A stretch of 62,647 bases of DNA from Bradyrhizobium glycinis (GTDB taxonomy: Bacteria; Pseudomonadota; Alphaproteobacteria; Rhizobiales; Xanthobacteraceae), in NCBI RefSeq assembly GCF_016031655.1, contig NZ_JACCHQ010000035.1, forward strand, positions 1 through 62,647, read 5' to 3'. A program made the position numbers and the translations under genes. The notes below the pieces were generated by a model that was not told the DNA's origin, did no database searches, and worked only from the letters and a program-made list of their open reading frames with translations. The stretch's first letter is position 1; every line of letters begins with the position of its first letter. Below are positions 17,015-23,783 of the stretch, in pieces.

Positions 17015-18028
17015 CTAAAGCTTGATGAAGGTTGTCGCGAGGATGGTTGGCTGCACGGTTCGCACGGGCGAGGACGTTCCGCCTTGTGGGGAAGTGGTAA
17101 CGGACCATCCGTTAATTGCCAGATTGGTAGAAGATCCTGGGCCGCTGGCGCCGATCGACTTTACCACCGTGGTGCTGCCTGCACCCTGAACGCCATCGGT
17201 TGTATTCCAGATCGTAACGGTACCGGTGTTAAGTGACACAGAGGGAGTGTACGGCGGAAGGTTCGCAGTCAAGAGCGTGCTGCTCTCGTTGCCGCCGGCC
17301 GAGCCAAGGGTCGTCGGGTTGAGACCAAAATACGATGCGGACAATCGCCCGGCGGCGCTGTTGCCCATGTCGTCGAGGCTTGCGACGACACGACCGCGAC
17401 AGTCCGGCAACGTCAAAGTTTTGTTCGCCGCCCAGTCTGCATTGGAAGATGCGCCGCGACCGCCCGAAACCGACAAATTCGCATCGGCGCTCCAGAGATA
17501 TTGAAACAGCGCCTGCGTGTCCGCGTTCGCTCGCTCCGTTGCCCCCGAGCTTGCAGAGCCGATCGTGCGACCATTGCAGCGGACCCAGCCGGCGAGCGTG
17601 CCCGTGCCATAAAACTGCATAAAGGCGCCGGTTTGGAAGATGGTAGTGGGATCAACCGTACCGCCACCGCCGCCACCGCCTGACGGTCCGACGATCAGCA
17701 AACTATCCTGAACGAGCTTCTGATTGCCGTTCTTGTCAGTGAGACGGATCTTGATCGTGCCATCAGCGCAGAAGACCTGCGGCACGCGGCCTGCGGCATC
17801 CAGCGTCAGCGGGTTGGGCCACGCTTGCGTCAACGCGGTGTCCTGGTAGCAGTTCTGAGGCTGCGCCGTGGTGCCGGCCTGGATGAAGTAGAGCTTCCCG
17901 CCGGCGAGAGGCCTTGCAAGCTCGTCCAGTTGCTGGGTCATGCTGATGCCGGGGATGGTGCCCGCGGCAAAGGCGCCCGTAGACGCGATTAGGGAGGCGC
18001 AGAGCGCGCCAATCAGGCGGCTGGTCAT
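17015..18028 (-). CDS. Tail-collar-like protein with a signal peptide
   Basis: About 337 residues. Residues 1-22 look like a Sec signal peptide (LIGALCASLIASTGAFAAG). The central part has a poly-Gly linker (near 118-124) and a tail-collar-like domain: GWVRCNGRTIGS, then TQALFQYLW and TLPDCRGRVVASLDDMG, as in phage short-tail-fibre/collar adhesins. The C-terminal part is Ser/Thr/Gly-rich beta sequence (TPSVSLNTGTVTIWNTT). An exported collar protein is unusual for a virion part and may indicate a secreted or surface adhesin. It starts in a TGATG overlap with the RHH gene. Confidence 0.7.
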   Translation of the reverse strand: MTSRLIGALCASLIASTGAFAAGTIPGISMTQQLDELARPLAGGKLYFIQAGTTAQPQNCYQDTALTQAWPNPLTLDAAGRVPQVFCADGTIKIRLTDKNGNQKLVQDSLLIVGPSGGGGGGGTVDPTTIFQTGAFMQFYGTGTLAGWVRCNGRTIGSASSGATERANADTQALFQYLWSADANLSVSGGRGASSNADWAANKTLTLPDCRGRVVASLDDMGNSAAGRLSASYFGLNPTTLGSAGGNESSTLLTANLPPYTPSVSLNTGTVTIWNTTDGVQGAGSTTVVKSIGASGPGSSTNLAINGWSVTTSPQGGTSSPVRTVQPTILATTFIKL

Positions 18029-18225
18029 CACGCAACCCCCGCGGTCGAGGCACGCGGGGAGGGGATCACACCTTCACGGCGCAGCCGCTCCACGACGGTG
18101 TCACGGAGGAAGTTCGATCGCGTGGTGAAGCTTGCAGCCGCCGAGCGGTCGATGACCTCAAGTAGCTCGGGCGAGCACTTGAAGATGGCTTTTTCGGTGA
18201 AGCGGTCGGGTGTTTGATCGGACAT
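18028..18225 (-). CDS. Small ribbon-helix-helix-like protein
   Basis: About 65 residues. The segment KAIFKCSPELLEVIDRSAAASFTTRSNFLRDTVVERL, read in parts, has the beta-strand plus two-helix pattern of RHH (Arc/CopG) DNA-binding proteins. It probably dimerises and represses a nearby promoter, perhaps its own operon with the collar-like gene. Start chosen at ATG 18225; ATG 18240 is five codons upstream. Confidence 0.55.
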   Translation of the reverse strand: MSDQTPDRFTEKAIFKCSPELLEVIDRSAAASFTTRSNFLRDTVVERLRREGVIPSPRASTAGVA

Positions 18226-18416
18226 CTTGGTTCGCACCATGAAGTGATTTGGTGCGACTAGCTTACGCCTTATGGGAATCCGAACGAAGAAAAATATGCA
18301 ATCGCGTCAAATACTTGAGAGTACCAAGAAGGACGAAACAGCACGGAGAAGCACGGGCAGGCAAAATAAATGTGGATCGGCAAGTCCCGCGGGCGCTATC
18401 ACCCGGCGGGACTCTA

Positions 18417-18662
18417 ATGGGGTGGACCCTAATGACCGGCAACCTCGATCCACAAGATCAGATCAAGCTCGACACATGGTATCACCTCACAACGCTGCTC
18501 GATGACTACCATCTGCTGGCATTCGACCCGATCTATCAGCGTGACCAGGAACGGCGTGAGGAGAAAAGGCGGGCAGTCATGGCAAGCCGAGATAGGCTCG
18601 TCGCTCGATGGCAGGCCGCGCTTGGGCCGAAATGGCGCGACGCGCTACTGCAGCAGGATTGA
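18417..18662 (+). CDS. Small hypothetical protein on the opposite strand of the phage block
   Basis: About 81 residues from ATG 18417 (76 from ATG 18432). Charged and helical, with a run of basic and acidic residues (QRDQERREEKRRAVMASRDRL). It is divergent to the RHH gene and convergent to the leftward block, ending 5 bp before the stop of the next gene. Function unknown. Confidence 0.5.
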   Translation: MGWTLMTGNLDPQDQIKLDTWYHLTTLLDDYHLLAFDPIYQRDQERREEKRRAVMASRDRLVARWQAALGPKWRDALLQQD

Positions 18663-18666
18663 TATT

Positions 18667-18918
18667 TCACAATTCAGACGTCTCCGGCCGGATCATACAG
18701 ACGATCGGCGGTGGCAGATCACCGAGGCGGCGGCGGCACTCCTCACGTGAGAAGTCAAACCGCATGCCATCCTGCCAGCCTTGATCGGGTTGCTGGCCGT
18801 ACTTCAGCCGATATTCGACGCCATTCACCACGGGCGGGAAGACCTCTCTCTTAGGCTGCTCTTGGCCCTGGACGGCCCCGGTGATGACGAGCAGGCAGAC
18901 TGCAACAGCGGCCCTCAT
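18667..18918 (-). CDS. Small exported protein
   Basis: An 83-residue protein with signal peptide RAAVAVCLLVITGAVQGQ and a short mature part with two Cys (EECRRRLGDLPPPIVCMIRP). It begins in an ATGA overlap with the upstream gene. In this position of prophage-like clusters small exported proteins sometimes serve in lysis or surface exclusion, but no such motif is seen here. Confidence 0.55.
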   Translation of the reverse strand: MRAAVAVCLLVITGAVQGQEQPKREVFPPVVNGVEYRLKYGQQPDQGWQDGMRFDFSREECRRRLGDLPPPIVCMIRPETSEL

Positions 18919-19112
18919 GGCAGCACCTGGAAGCCTTGCCGTTCGATCTGATCGGCATCGAACCCGGGTGGGTAGGGCTCGGAAGCATCATCCATCCGCC
19001 GAACAGCCTGCCACTCGGCACCCAGCTTGCCGAGATTCGGCAGATTGGAGCCGTCGAGCTTGCCCGTGATCGCCGTTCGCTTGCCGTCAGTGAAAACGTA
19101 CCTAAGAGCCAT
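18915..19112 (-). CDS. Small hypothetical phage protein
   Basis: A 65-residue protein (ALRYVFTDGKRTAITGKLDG at the N-terminus). The ATG at 19112 is preceded by GGAGGAG at good spacing, which decides the start; the frame extends 25 codons upstream without a site. Coupled to the following exported protein by ATGA. Unknown function. Confidence 0.55.
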   Translation of the reverse strand: MALRYVFTDGKRTAITGKLDGSNLPNLGKLGAEWQAVRRMDDASEPYPPGFDADQIERQGFQVLP

Positions 19113-19170
19113 TTTTGCTCCTCCTCGCTGCTGAGCCGAATTGCCAAACCGGTGCTTGTCCGCCGCTAAG

Positions 19171-19506
19171 CTATTGAGTGGACTCAAAATCTGTCTTGTC
19201 GCCTGATGCGCTTGCTACCGCATTGCTACCAAAGGCCCTGAAAACGACGCCTCCGGGCCGATCTCGCCGGACACGCTGAGCCATTCGAGCAGCTGCTCGC
19301 ACGATCGCCGTTCGATGCCGCTTCAGCGGCTTTCCTTCCAAGCGAGGATAACACCAGGCGGCCAGCTGTGACGTCGTCAGCTCGGCATCAGGCAAAGCCA
19401 TGAACGCGCGCCAGACACGTCTCTGGATTTGACCAGCACCGTGCAAGGACACAACCGGCAACTTCTCGCCGCTTTGGCTGGCCGCTGGTGGCCTACCTTT
19501 TGCCAT
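19171..19506 (-). CDS. Probable winged-helix DNA-binding protein
   Basis: About 111 residues. After a short basic N-terminus (AKGRPPAASQSGEK), the part QIQRRVWRAFMALPDAELTTSQLAAWCYPR followed by RHRTAIVRAAARMAQRVRR looks like a winged helix. It lies just downstream of the iteron-like array and RepA-like gene, so a replication-initiation or regulatory role is plausible. ATG 19506 has AAGGGA upstream. The gene contains an inverted copy of the integrase-arm-like boxes near its 3' end. Confidence 0.5.
   Translation of the reverse strand: MAKGRPPAASQSGEKLPVVSLHGAGQIQRRVWRAFMALPDAELTTSQLAAWCYPRLEGKPLKRHRTAIVRAAARMAQRVRRDRPGGVVFRAFGSNAVASASGDKTDFESTQ
19213..19230 (-). repeat. Internal copy of arm-like box pair
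   Basis: Read on the minus strand this is GGTAGCAA-TG-CGGTAGCA, the same box pair as at both ends of the element, but in opposite orientation and inside a coding region. A single related box (GGGTAGCAG, minus strand) also lies at 22156-22164 in the integrase/excisionase intergenic region. Confidence 0.4.
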
Positions 19507-19527
19507 TCCCGATCCCTTGCAATTGAA

Positions 19528-19625
19528 TGTTCGGATTGTTCGGACGTGTTCGGTTCGTGTTCGTGTTCGGATGTTCGTTCGGTTCGGGGGTTCTATAGAA
19601 CCCCGAAACCCGAACATTACGAACA
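19528..19625. other. Candidate replication origin: iteron-like array with palindrome
   Basis: Six TGTTCG hexamers in the same orientation start at 19528, 19537, 19547, 19558, 19564 and 19572, and two inverted copies (CGAACA) are at 19611 and 19620. Between them is a perfect 18-bp palindrome GGGGTTCTATAGAACCCC (19587-19604). The array lies between the end of the RepA-like ATPase gene and the next gene of the leftward operon, as iterons often do. Origin function is inferred. Confidence 0.45.
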
Positions 19626-20672
19626 TGCGTTCCATCGATCCATGTACTCCCGGGCGAGACCCTTGGCTTTCAGTCCAGCTCTGGCGTCCGTGAGGTCGGC
19701 ACGGCGCCTCTCTCCGATGCCGGCTTCTCTGGCCTTGGCGTTCCAGTCCTCTGTCATCAGACCGCCTTTGCCGGCTTCCTGAAGCAGCAAGAGCATGGTG
19801 CGCTGGTTGGGTGTGAGCTTTGGCTGGCGGGCTTGGCTGGCCTGTACCTCGTCCGTGGGCTCCACGATGTTCACGGTGATAGGGTCTCCGTCCTCGTCCA
19901 AGCCGAACTCATGTACTTTCGACTTGAAGGAAAACAGGGGGCCTTCCGGGGCATCGTTGGCCTTGCTGATGGCTGCGGTCTTAATTTCCTCACCGCTGAT
20001 CGTCACCAGCATATCAACGTCGCCCACGATGGCGCTGCTGCCTCTGGGGCCGCGGTCCGCTTCCTTGCCGGTATGTCCGACCAGCGCGACGTGAGGGCCG
20101 CCCGTGACGTTCTTGATGCGCTGCAGGTTCGCGAAGATGGCGCCTTGGTCCTTGGCCTGGTTTTCGTCTCCACCGCCGGCCGCAATGAGCTTGGCCCATG
20201 TATCGAAGATGATCACGCCGGCGCCTGAGGCGTTATCGTAGTCGGGCCCATAAAACTCCGCCTCAACGTCCGCAATGGTGTCTAGAACCTTACGGACCGA
20301 GTCCGGCCGGACCAGATCAACAACCGCGGGAACGACAGCGATCGGCAGCCTCTCGAGGCCCTTGGCTTTTGCGATCGCAAGCAAGCGCCGCCGGACAAGG
20401 TCCGCTCGCTCCAGAGCGAAGTAAATCACTCCGGTCTGATGCTTATTGCGATGGCCGAACCAATCGGAGCCGCTGGCAATTGCGACAGCGGCGTCCGCGA
20501 GTAGGGCGGACTTCAGGCTTCCAGGGGGGCCAACCCAGGCCGACGTCTCATCATAGGCGAATATGCCTTTGATGATGTGCGACTTGCCGGCCTCTGTTGG
20601 GCAGCGGATGTTGCCAAACAACTCGAACCCGAACCCCTTCGGGCGTACCTGCGCAATGTCGGGGGTTCTCAT
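19617..20672 (-). CDS. RepA-like AAA ATPase (AAA_25, RecA fold)
   Basis: A 351-residue cytosolic protein like the hexameric RepA/RSF1010-type replicative helicase family used by phages and mobile elements. Walker A-like GPPGSLKSALLAD is near residue 48, GVIYFALERADLVRRRL near 85, Walker B GVIIFDTWAKLIAAGG near 155, and HTGKEADRGPRGSSAIVGDVD near 200, the typical helicase loop of this family. A C-terminal wHTH-like tail (TPNQRTMLLLLQEAG) follows. The start ATG 20672 overlaps the preceding stop (ATGA), with TGAGG upstream; a GTG two codons earlier exists. It is probably the element's replication protein. Confidence 0.78.
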   Translation of the reverse strand: MRTPDIAQVRPKGFGFELFGNIRCPTEAGKSHIIKGIFAYDETSAWVGPPGSLKSALLADAAVAIASGSDWFGHRNKHQTGVIYFALERADLVRRRLLAIAKAKGLERLPIAVVPAVVDLVRPDSVRKVLDTIADVEAEFYGPDYDNASGAGVIIFDTWAKLIAAGGGDENQAKDQGAIFANLQRIKNVTGGPHVALVGHTGKEADRGPRGSSAIVGDVDMLVTISGEEIKTAAISKANDAPEGPLFSFKSKVHEFGLDEDGDPITVNIVEPTDEVQASQARQPKLTPNQRTMLLLLQEAGKGGLMTEDWNAKAREAGIGERRRADLTDARAGLKAKGLAREYMDRWNACS

Positions 20673-20893
20673 TCGCACCTCATCAGCTCGGGATAGACGA
20701 GGTCGAGCGCGCCCATTTCCTCCAGCCGTGCGTCAACCTCCCGGCTCGAGAGATTGCCGTTCTTCAGATTGACGCCCAGGATTTTTGCCTCGCTCTCCAG
20801 CCATCGCGCACGGGTGCACATGAAGCGCAAGCCGGCAAGCTGGAGCTGCTTTCGAATCTCTGGATCCGAGACCATGAGGACGTGCCTATCCAT
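20669..20893 (-). CDS. Small hypothetical phage protein
   Basis: A 74-residue charged helical protein (DPEIRKQLQLAGLRFMCTRARWLESEAK). It overlaps the resolvase-like gene by 8 bp and the RepA-like gene by 4 bp. AGGTGG lies before ATG 20893. Function unknown. Confidence 0.55.
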   Translation of the reverse strand: MDRHVLMVSDPEIRKQLQLAGLRFMCTRARWLESEAKILGVNLKNGNLSSREVDARLEEMGALDLVYPELMRCE

Positions 20894-21212
20894 GGCCACC
20901 TGCCTTTGCCGCGATCTCGGCAGCCAGCTTGAGCGGAATGACCACAAGAGGCTCTTTGCGGTCCGCCCTGACAATTAGCAGGTCGCGGGCTTCCAGCCAT
21001 TTGTAAAGCTCGCGGAAGCCGTCCGCGCGGCACTTAACTTCGGCGACGCGATCGATGCCGATCACTGGCACCGTGACGTCGCCGAGATAGGAGCCACCGG
21101 CGGAGCCACTGAGCGGCACGCGCTCAGCGGCAAAGCCACGGTCCTGGAGGAATTTGACGATCGCGCGTTCGGCACGATTGCCCTTGTCCCTTGATTTGCG
21201 CCCGCCCCTCAT
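20886..21212 (-). CDS. Hjc-like Holliday junction resolvase / PD-(D/E)XK nuclease
   Basis: A 108-residue protein. The N-terminal helix NRAERAIVKFLQDRGF supplies the conserved Glu, GSYLGDVTV the catalytic Asp, and RVAEVKCRA the E-x-K motif, the pattern of archaeal-type Hjc and phage resolvase-like PD-(D/E)XK enzymes. It would cut branched recombination or replication intermediates before packaging. It sits in the replication block between the TSCPD gene and a small ORF, with overlaps on both sides. Confidence 0.68.
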   Translation of the reverse strand: MRGGRKSRDKGNRAERAIVKFLQDRGFAAERVPLSGSAGGSYLGDVTVPVIGIDRVAEVKCRADGFRELYKWLEARDLLIVRADRKEPLVVIPLKLAAEIAAKAGGHG

Positions 21213-21523
21213 CAGAGCACCTCCGGAGGGCAGATACGATCGATGGCGGCTCCGATCGGGGAGGATGCGATGCCAAACCGGTCGCGCTTGACGCTATGGG
21301 CGATCTGCCGAAGTGACACTCCATACTGTAAGGCGAGGCTTGCGATGATGGCAGCGTCCGACATCAAAACGTCCAGCATGGAGTCCGACCGATCGGCATT
21401 GAGGAATATCTCGCCAACCGTCCCGTCAGGCTTGTAGCCGACCGTGATGGTTACGCGGATCCCGTCGCGATCAAACAGTTCAGTTTCGTTTGGCCGGCGG
21501 TTGGGGAGGCGTTCGCGAGTCAT
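21212..21523 (-). CDS. TSCPD-domain-like protein
   Basis: A 103-residue protein resembling the TSCPD domain found at the C-terminus of some ribonucleotide reductases: VTITVGYKPDGTVGEIFLNADR, then SDAAIIASLALQYGVSLRQIAHSV and SSPIGAAIDRI. Free-standing copies are frequent in rhizobial prophages; their role is not known. It overlaps the nuclease gene by one base and the upstream small gene by ATGA. Confidence 0.65.
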   Translation of the reverse strand: MTRERLPNRRPNETELFDRDGIRVTITVGYKPDGTVGEIFLNADRSDSMLDVLMSDAAIIASLALQYGVSLRQIAHSVKRDRFGIASSPIGAAIDRICPPEVL

Positions 21524-21705
21524 GCAGCCCCCTTGGGATTAGAGGGCAAGAGCGAGGCAACAAAGCCTGCTGTTTTACTAGCCTCAATGAGGCGTGCCGC
21601 TTCGCGCAACTGCCGGGCAAGCTCTTCCTGCTCTCCGCGCGCATAGTGCACGAGAGCATGATCACGGATGCGCTCGATTTGCTGTTTTAGGGCTTTGACG
21701 TGCAT
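21520..21705 (-). CDS. Small helical hypothetical protein
   Basis: A 61-residue mostly helical protein (KALKQQIERIRDHALVHYAR, EELARQLREAARLIEAS). Start ATG 21705 is directly adjacent to the stop of the upstream gene and the stop overlaps the TSCPD gene start. Unknown function. Confidence 0.55.
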   Translation of the reverse strand: MHVKALKQQIERIRDHALVHYARGEQEELARQLREAARLIEASKTAGFVASLLPSNPKGAA

Positions 21706-21909
21706 TTACCGCGCCTCCCCGTGAATAAGAGGAACCACAATCGAGGCCATGGCGAAGCTGATCGCGCACCGCCGGGTCAGGGCGAGGGCTTGCCGGTCGT
21801 TCAGCTTGGGGCTATGTCTTGCATCGAGCCCGCCGCCAAGCAGCTCGATTTCCGAAGCCGGTTCACCGTGTCGCGCGGTGGCCGGCTTCGCCGCGTTTTG
21901 AGAAGCCAT
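21706..21909 (-). CDS. Small hypothetical protein after the excisionase
   Basis: A 67-residue protein with a hydrophilic N-terminus and the segment LALTRRCAISFAMASIVVPL near the end, marginally hydrophobic. It lies 3 bp after the excisionase-like gene. No family recognised. Confidence 0.5.
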   Translation of the reverse strand: MASQNAAKPATARHGEPASEIELLGGGLDARHSPKLNDRQALALTRRCAISFAMASIVVPLIHGEAR

Positions 21910-21912
21910 AAG

Positions 21913-22101
21913 CTATGCGGCCTCCGTCTTGCGCGGGTTATCGAGCATCTGCTCAAGGGCCTTCACGGGTACTTTCAGCAAGCGCCCGATTTTGATGGTC
22001 GGAATCTCTCCGCGCGCCGCCGCGGCATACGCAAGATCGCGGCCAATGCCCAATCGCTTACCCGCAGCCGGCACGCTGATCGTGAGGACGTTCTCGCTCA
22101 T
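21913..22101 (-). CDS. Excisionase-like MerR/HTH_17 DNA-binding protein
   Basis: A 62-residue winged-helix protein: TISVPAAGKRLGIGRDLAYAAA is the helix-turn-helix, GEIPTIKIGRLLKVPVKALEQML the wing and last helix, as in the HTH_17/excisionase family. It is the first gene of the leftward chain and divergent to the RHH/integrase pair, the usual place for an excisionase or directionality factor controlling the element. Confidence 0.75.
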   Translation of the reverse strand: MSENVLTISVPAAGKRLGIGRDLAYAAAARGEIPTIKIGRLLKVPVKALEQMLDNPRKTEAA

Positions 22102-22258
22102 ATCTGCTCCATTCGAGTGGGTACTGATTTGTACCCCCCGAAACTGGGCGACCCGCTGCTACCCTGCAAGAACTTTTTTGTACCTATGAGGCACTTTTTT
22201 GTTCCCTGATGCCCTGTCTTGTGCTAAGTCATCCTTATTCGTCCTGAAGGGGAGACCG
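22102..22258. promoter_or_regulatory. Divergent control region with operator-like repeats
   Basis: This 157-bp region separates the excisionase-like gene from the RHH/integrase pair. It holds the inverted repeat GGGTAC-TGATTT-GTACCC (22119-22136) and two direct repeats ACTTTTTTGTACC (22172-22184) and ACTTTTTTGTTCC (22193-22205) exactly 21 bp apart, two helical turns. TTTGT(A/T)CC thus occurs three times. RHH proteins commonly bind such repeats. It is the candidate switch region of the element. Confidence 0.5.
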
Positions 22259-22513
22259 ATGGCTGAAAAAGAACAGGAGCATCTGCGGATCCGACTCGGC
22301 GCCAAGTTGCTCAAGAGGATAGACGCAGCCCGCGAGAAGAGCGGCCGCACTCGGACGGACGAGATCGAGGCACGGTTGCTCGAGTCCTTCACCCGTATGG
22401 AAATGCAGGAGGTGGCGCAAATCGCGGTCAGGGAAACGCTTGCGGAGCTGGAGCGCCGGAAAGTCAGCGATTTCTACGAAGTCCTTGGGGGCAAAAAGGG
22501 GAGCGACAAGTGA
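22259..22513 (+). CDS. Ribbon-helix-helix (Arc-like) regulator
   Basis: An 84-residue protein. LRIRLGAKLLKRIDAAREKSGRTRTDEIEARLLES, seen in parts, has the strand plus helix-helix pattern of Arc-type repressors; a charged helical tail follows. ATG 22259 has GGGGAG six bases upstream; the frame continues upstream without a site. Its stop overlaps the integrase GTG (GTGA), so the two are co-translated. It likely autoregulates through the repeats at 22119-22205. Confidence 0.7.
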   Translation: MAEKEQEHLRIRLGAKLLKRIDAAREKSGRTRTDEIEARLLESFTRMEMQEVAQIAVRETLAELERRKVSDFYEVLGGKKGSDK

Positions 22514-23676
22514 AGGGCTGCATCAAAGAGCGTTCCCCCGGCCATTGGGCCATTATCCTTGACCAACGCGATCCTGCGACCGGTAAGCGCAAGCGCAAAT
22601 GGCATAGCTTCAAGGGCACCAAGCGAGCTGCTCAGCTCGAATGCGCTCGGCTTATCAGCGAAATGACGGAAGGGGCCTATGTCGAGCCTTCCAAGCTCAC
22701 GCTGGCGCAGTTCTTTGACCGGTGGCTGAAGCACATCAAGCCGAACGTCTCGCCACGCACCCATGAACGGTATGAGCAGATTGCCACCAAGAACATCGCC
22801 CCGCTTCTCGGCGCCAAGATCCTGTCGAAGCTTCAGCCGATCGATATCAGCGAGGCTTACGGCAAGGCTCTAGAGAGCGGCCGGCGGGACGGGAAGGGCG
22901 GTTTGTCACCCCGGACGGTTCACCACATGCACCGTGTTCTATACTCCGCCCTTGGCCAGGCCGAACGCTGGCGGCTGATCTCCCGTAACCCGGCAGCGCT
23001 GCTCGAGAAGCGAGATCGTCCCAAGATCGAACGCAAGCCGGTCAGAACTATTGATGCGAACACTACTGCCGCCGCTTTCGATGCTGCTCGGGAGCGCCGC
23101 CTTTTCATTCCGCTGATCCTCGCAACGCTTTGCGGCCTTCGTCGCGGCGAGATCACGGCGCTGCGCTGGCGCTCGGTCGACCTGGACACCGGCCAGCTTG
23201 CCGTGGTTGCCAGCACTGAGCAAACGGACGCCGGCACCATTCGCGAGAAGGAAGCGAAGAGCGGCCGCGCGCGCACGATCGCCATGCCGGCGATGGCCGT
23301 CGAGGAACTGCGCCGGTGGCGCGTCGTGCAGGCGGAGGAATTGCTGCGCCTCGGTGTGCGCGGCGACGATGACCGCCATGTGGTCACCCAGGCGGATGGC
23401 TCGCCGCTTCAGCCTCGCAGCCTTACGCACGCCGTTTCCGAGTTCCTGAAAGAATGGCGCGTGACGCTGCACGGCCTCCGGCACAGCCACGCCAGCCACA
23501 TGCTGGCCTCGAACATCCATCCCAAGATCGTGCAGGAGCGGCTTGGCCATTCTTCCATCGCGATCACGATGGACATCTACAGCCACCTGATGCCTAACAT
23601 GCAGGGAGAGGCTGCCGCGGCGGTTGACGTCGCCATGCGCGCCGCCATAAACAAGCGCACCGACGACGTTGGGTAG
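22510..23676 (+). CDS. int: Tyrosine-type site-specific integrase
   Basis: A 388-residue integrase. An N-terminal arm-binding domain (WAIILDQRDPATGKRKRKWHS) is followed by a core-binding SAM-like domain (LTLAQFFDRWLKHIKP, near 70-140) and the catalytic domain with Arg near 211 in CGLRRGEITALRW, HGLRHSHAS near 320-328, HSS near 347 and the nucleophile Tyr near 356 in DIYSHL. All catalytic residues are present. GTG start at 22510 overlaps the RHH stop. The gene ends 68 bp before tRNA-Ser, whose 5' half it recombines. Confidence 0.93.
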   Translation: MKGCIKERSPGHWAIILDQRDPATGKRKRKWHSFKGTKRAAQLECARLISEMTEGAYVEPSKLTLAQFFDRWLKHIKPNVSPRTHERYEQIATKNIAPLLGAKILSKLQPIDISEAYGKALESGRRDGKGGLSPRTVHHMHRVLYSALGQAERWRLISRNPAALLEKRDRPKIERKPVRTIDANTTAAAFDAARERRLFIPLILATLCGLRRGEITALRWRSVDLDTGQLAVVASTEQTDAGTIREKEAKSGRARTIAMPAMAVEELRRWRVVQAEELLRLGVRGDDDRHVVTQADGSPLQPRSLTHAVSEFLKEWRVTLHGLRHSHASHMLASNIHPKIVQERLGHSSIAITMDIYSHLMPNMQGEAAAAVDVAMRAAINKRTDDVG

Positions 23677-23690
23677 CAAAGCGGTAGCAG
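23671..23690 (+). repeat. Right-end candidate integrase arm-type sites
   Basis: GGGTAGCAA (23671-23679) and CGGTAGCAG (23682-23690) match the left-end boxes at 9682-9702 in sequence, order and orientation, differing only in the spacer (2 versus 3 bases). The boxes overlap the integrase stop codon and lie about 54 bp from the right att repeat. Confidence 0.5.
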
Positions 23691-23743
23691 AGTCCACGAA
23701 ACGTTCTCTGCGAAGCGACGAAAAGCTAAACAATTTCAAGGCT

Positions 23744-23783
23744 TGGAAGGGTGGCCGAGTGGTTTAAGGCACCGGTCTTGAAA
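23744..23783 (+). repeat. Right attachment repeat (inside tRNA-Ser)
   Basis: Forty bases identical to 9524-9563. Identity stops one base into the downstream side of the anticodon loop, which places the crossover in or before that loop. Confidence 0.88.

Larger units (their letters stand above)
9524..23783. mobile_element. tRNA-Ser-integrated phage-like element (cryptic prophage or satellite), about 14.3 kb
   Basis: The element is bounded by a 40-bp direct repeat of half a tRNA-Ser gene and has a tyrosine integrase adjacent to the right end. From right to left it has an integrase and RHH gene (plus strand), then a leftward chain of an excisionase-like gene, small ORFs, a TSCPD protein, a resolvase-like nuclease, a RepA-like ATPase, several small ORFs, a tail-collar-like protein, a DUF5681 protein and a large terminase. 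Beyond that lie an unrecognised three-gene operon and several small exported proteins. Head, portal, tail-tube and lysis genes are absent. Codon use looks less GC-biased at 11.5-14.5 kb than in the host. It is either a deleted prophage or a phage satellite that borrows capsids; the sequence alone cannot decide. Confidence 0.87.

Noticed and set aside
16170..17018. A 282-residue plus-strand frame inside the phage block
   Set aside because: It is antisense to the charged helical protein and DUF5681 genes, lacks a ribosome binding site, and crosses gene borders.
19528..19625. CRISPR-like array
   Set aside because: Repeats are only 6 bp with irregular short spacing and no cas gene is present anywhere in the window; iterons fit better.
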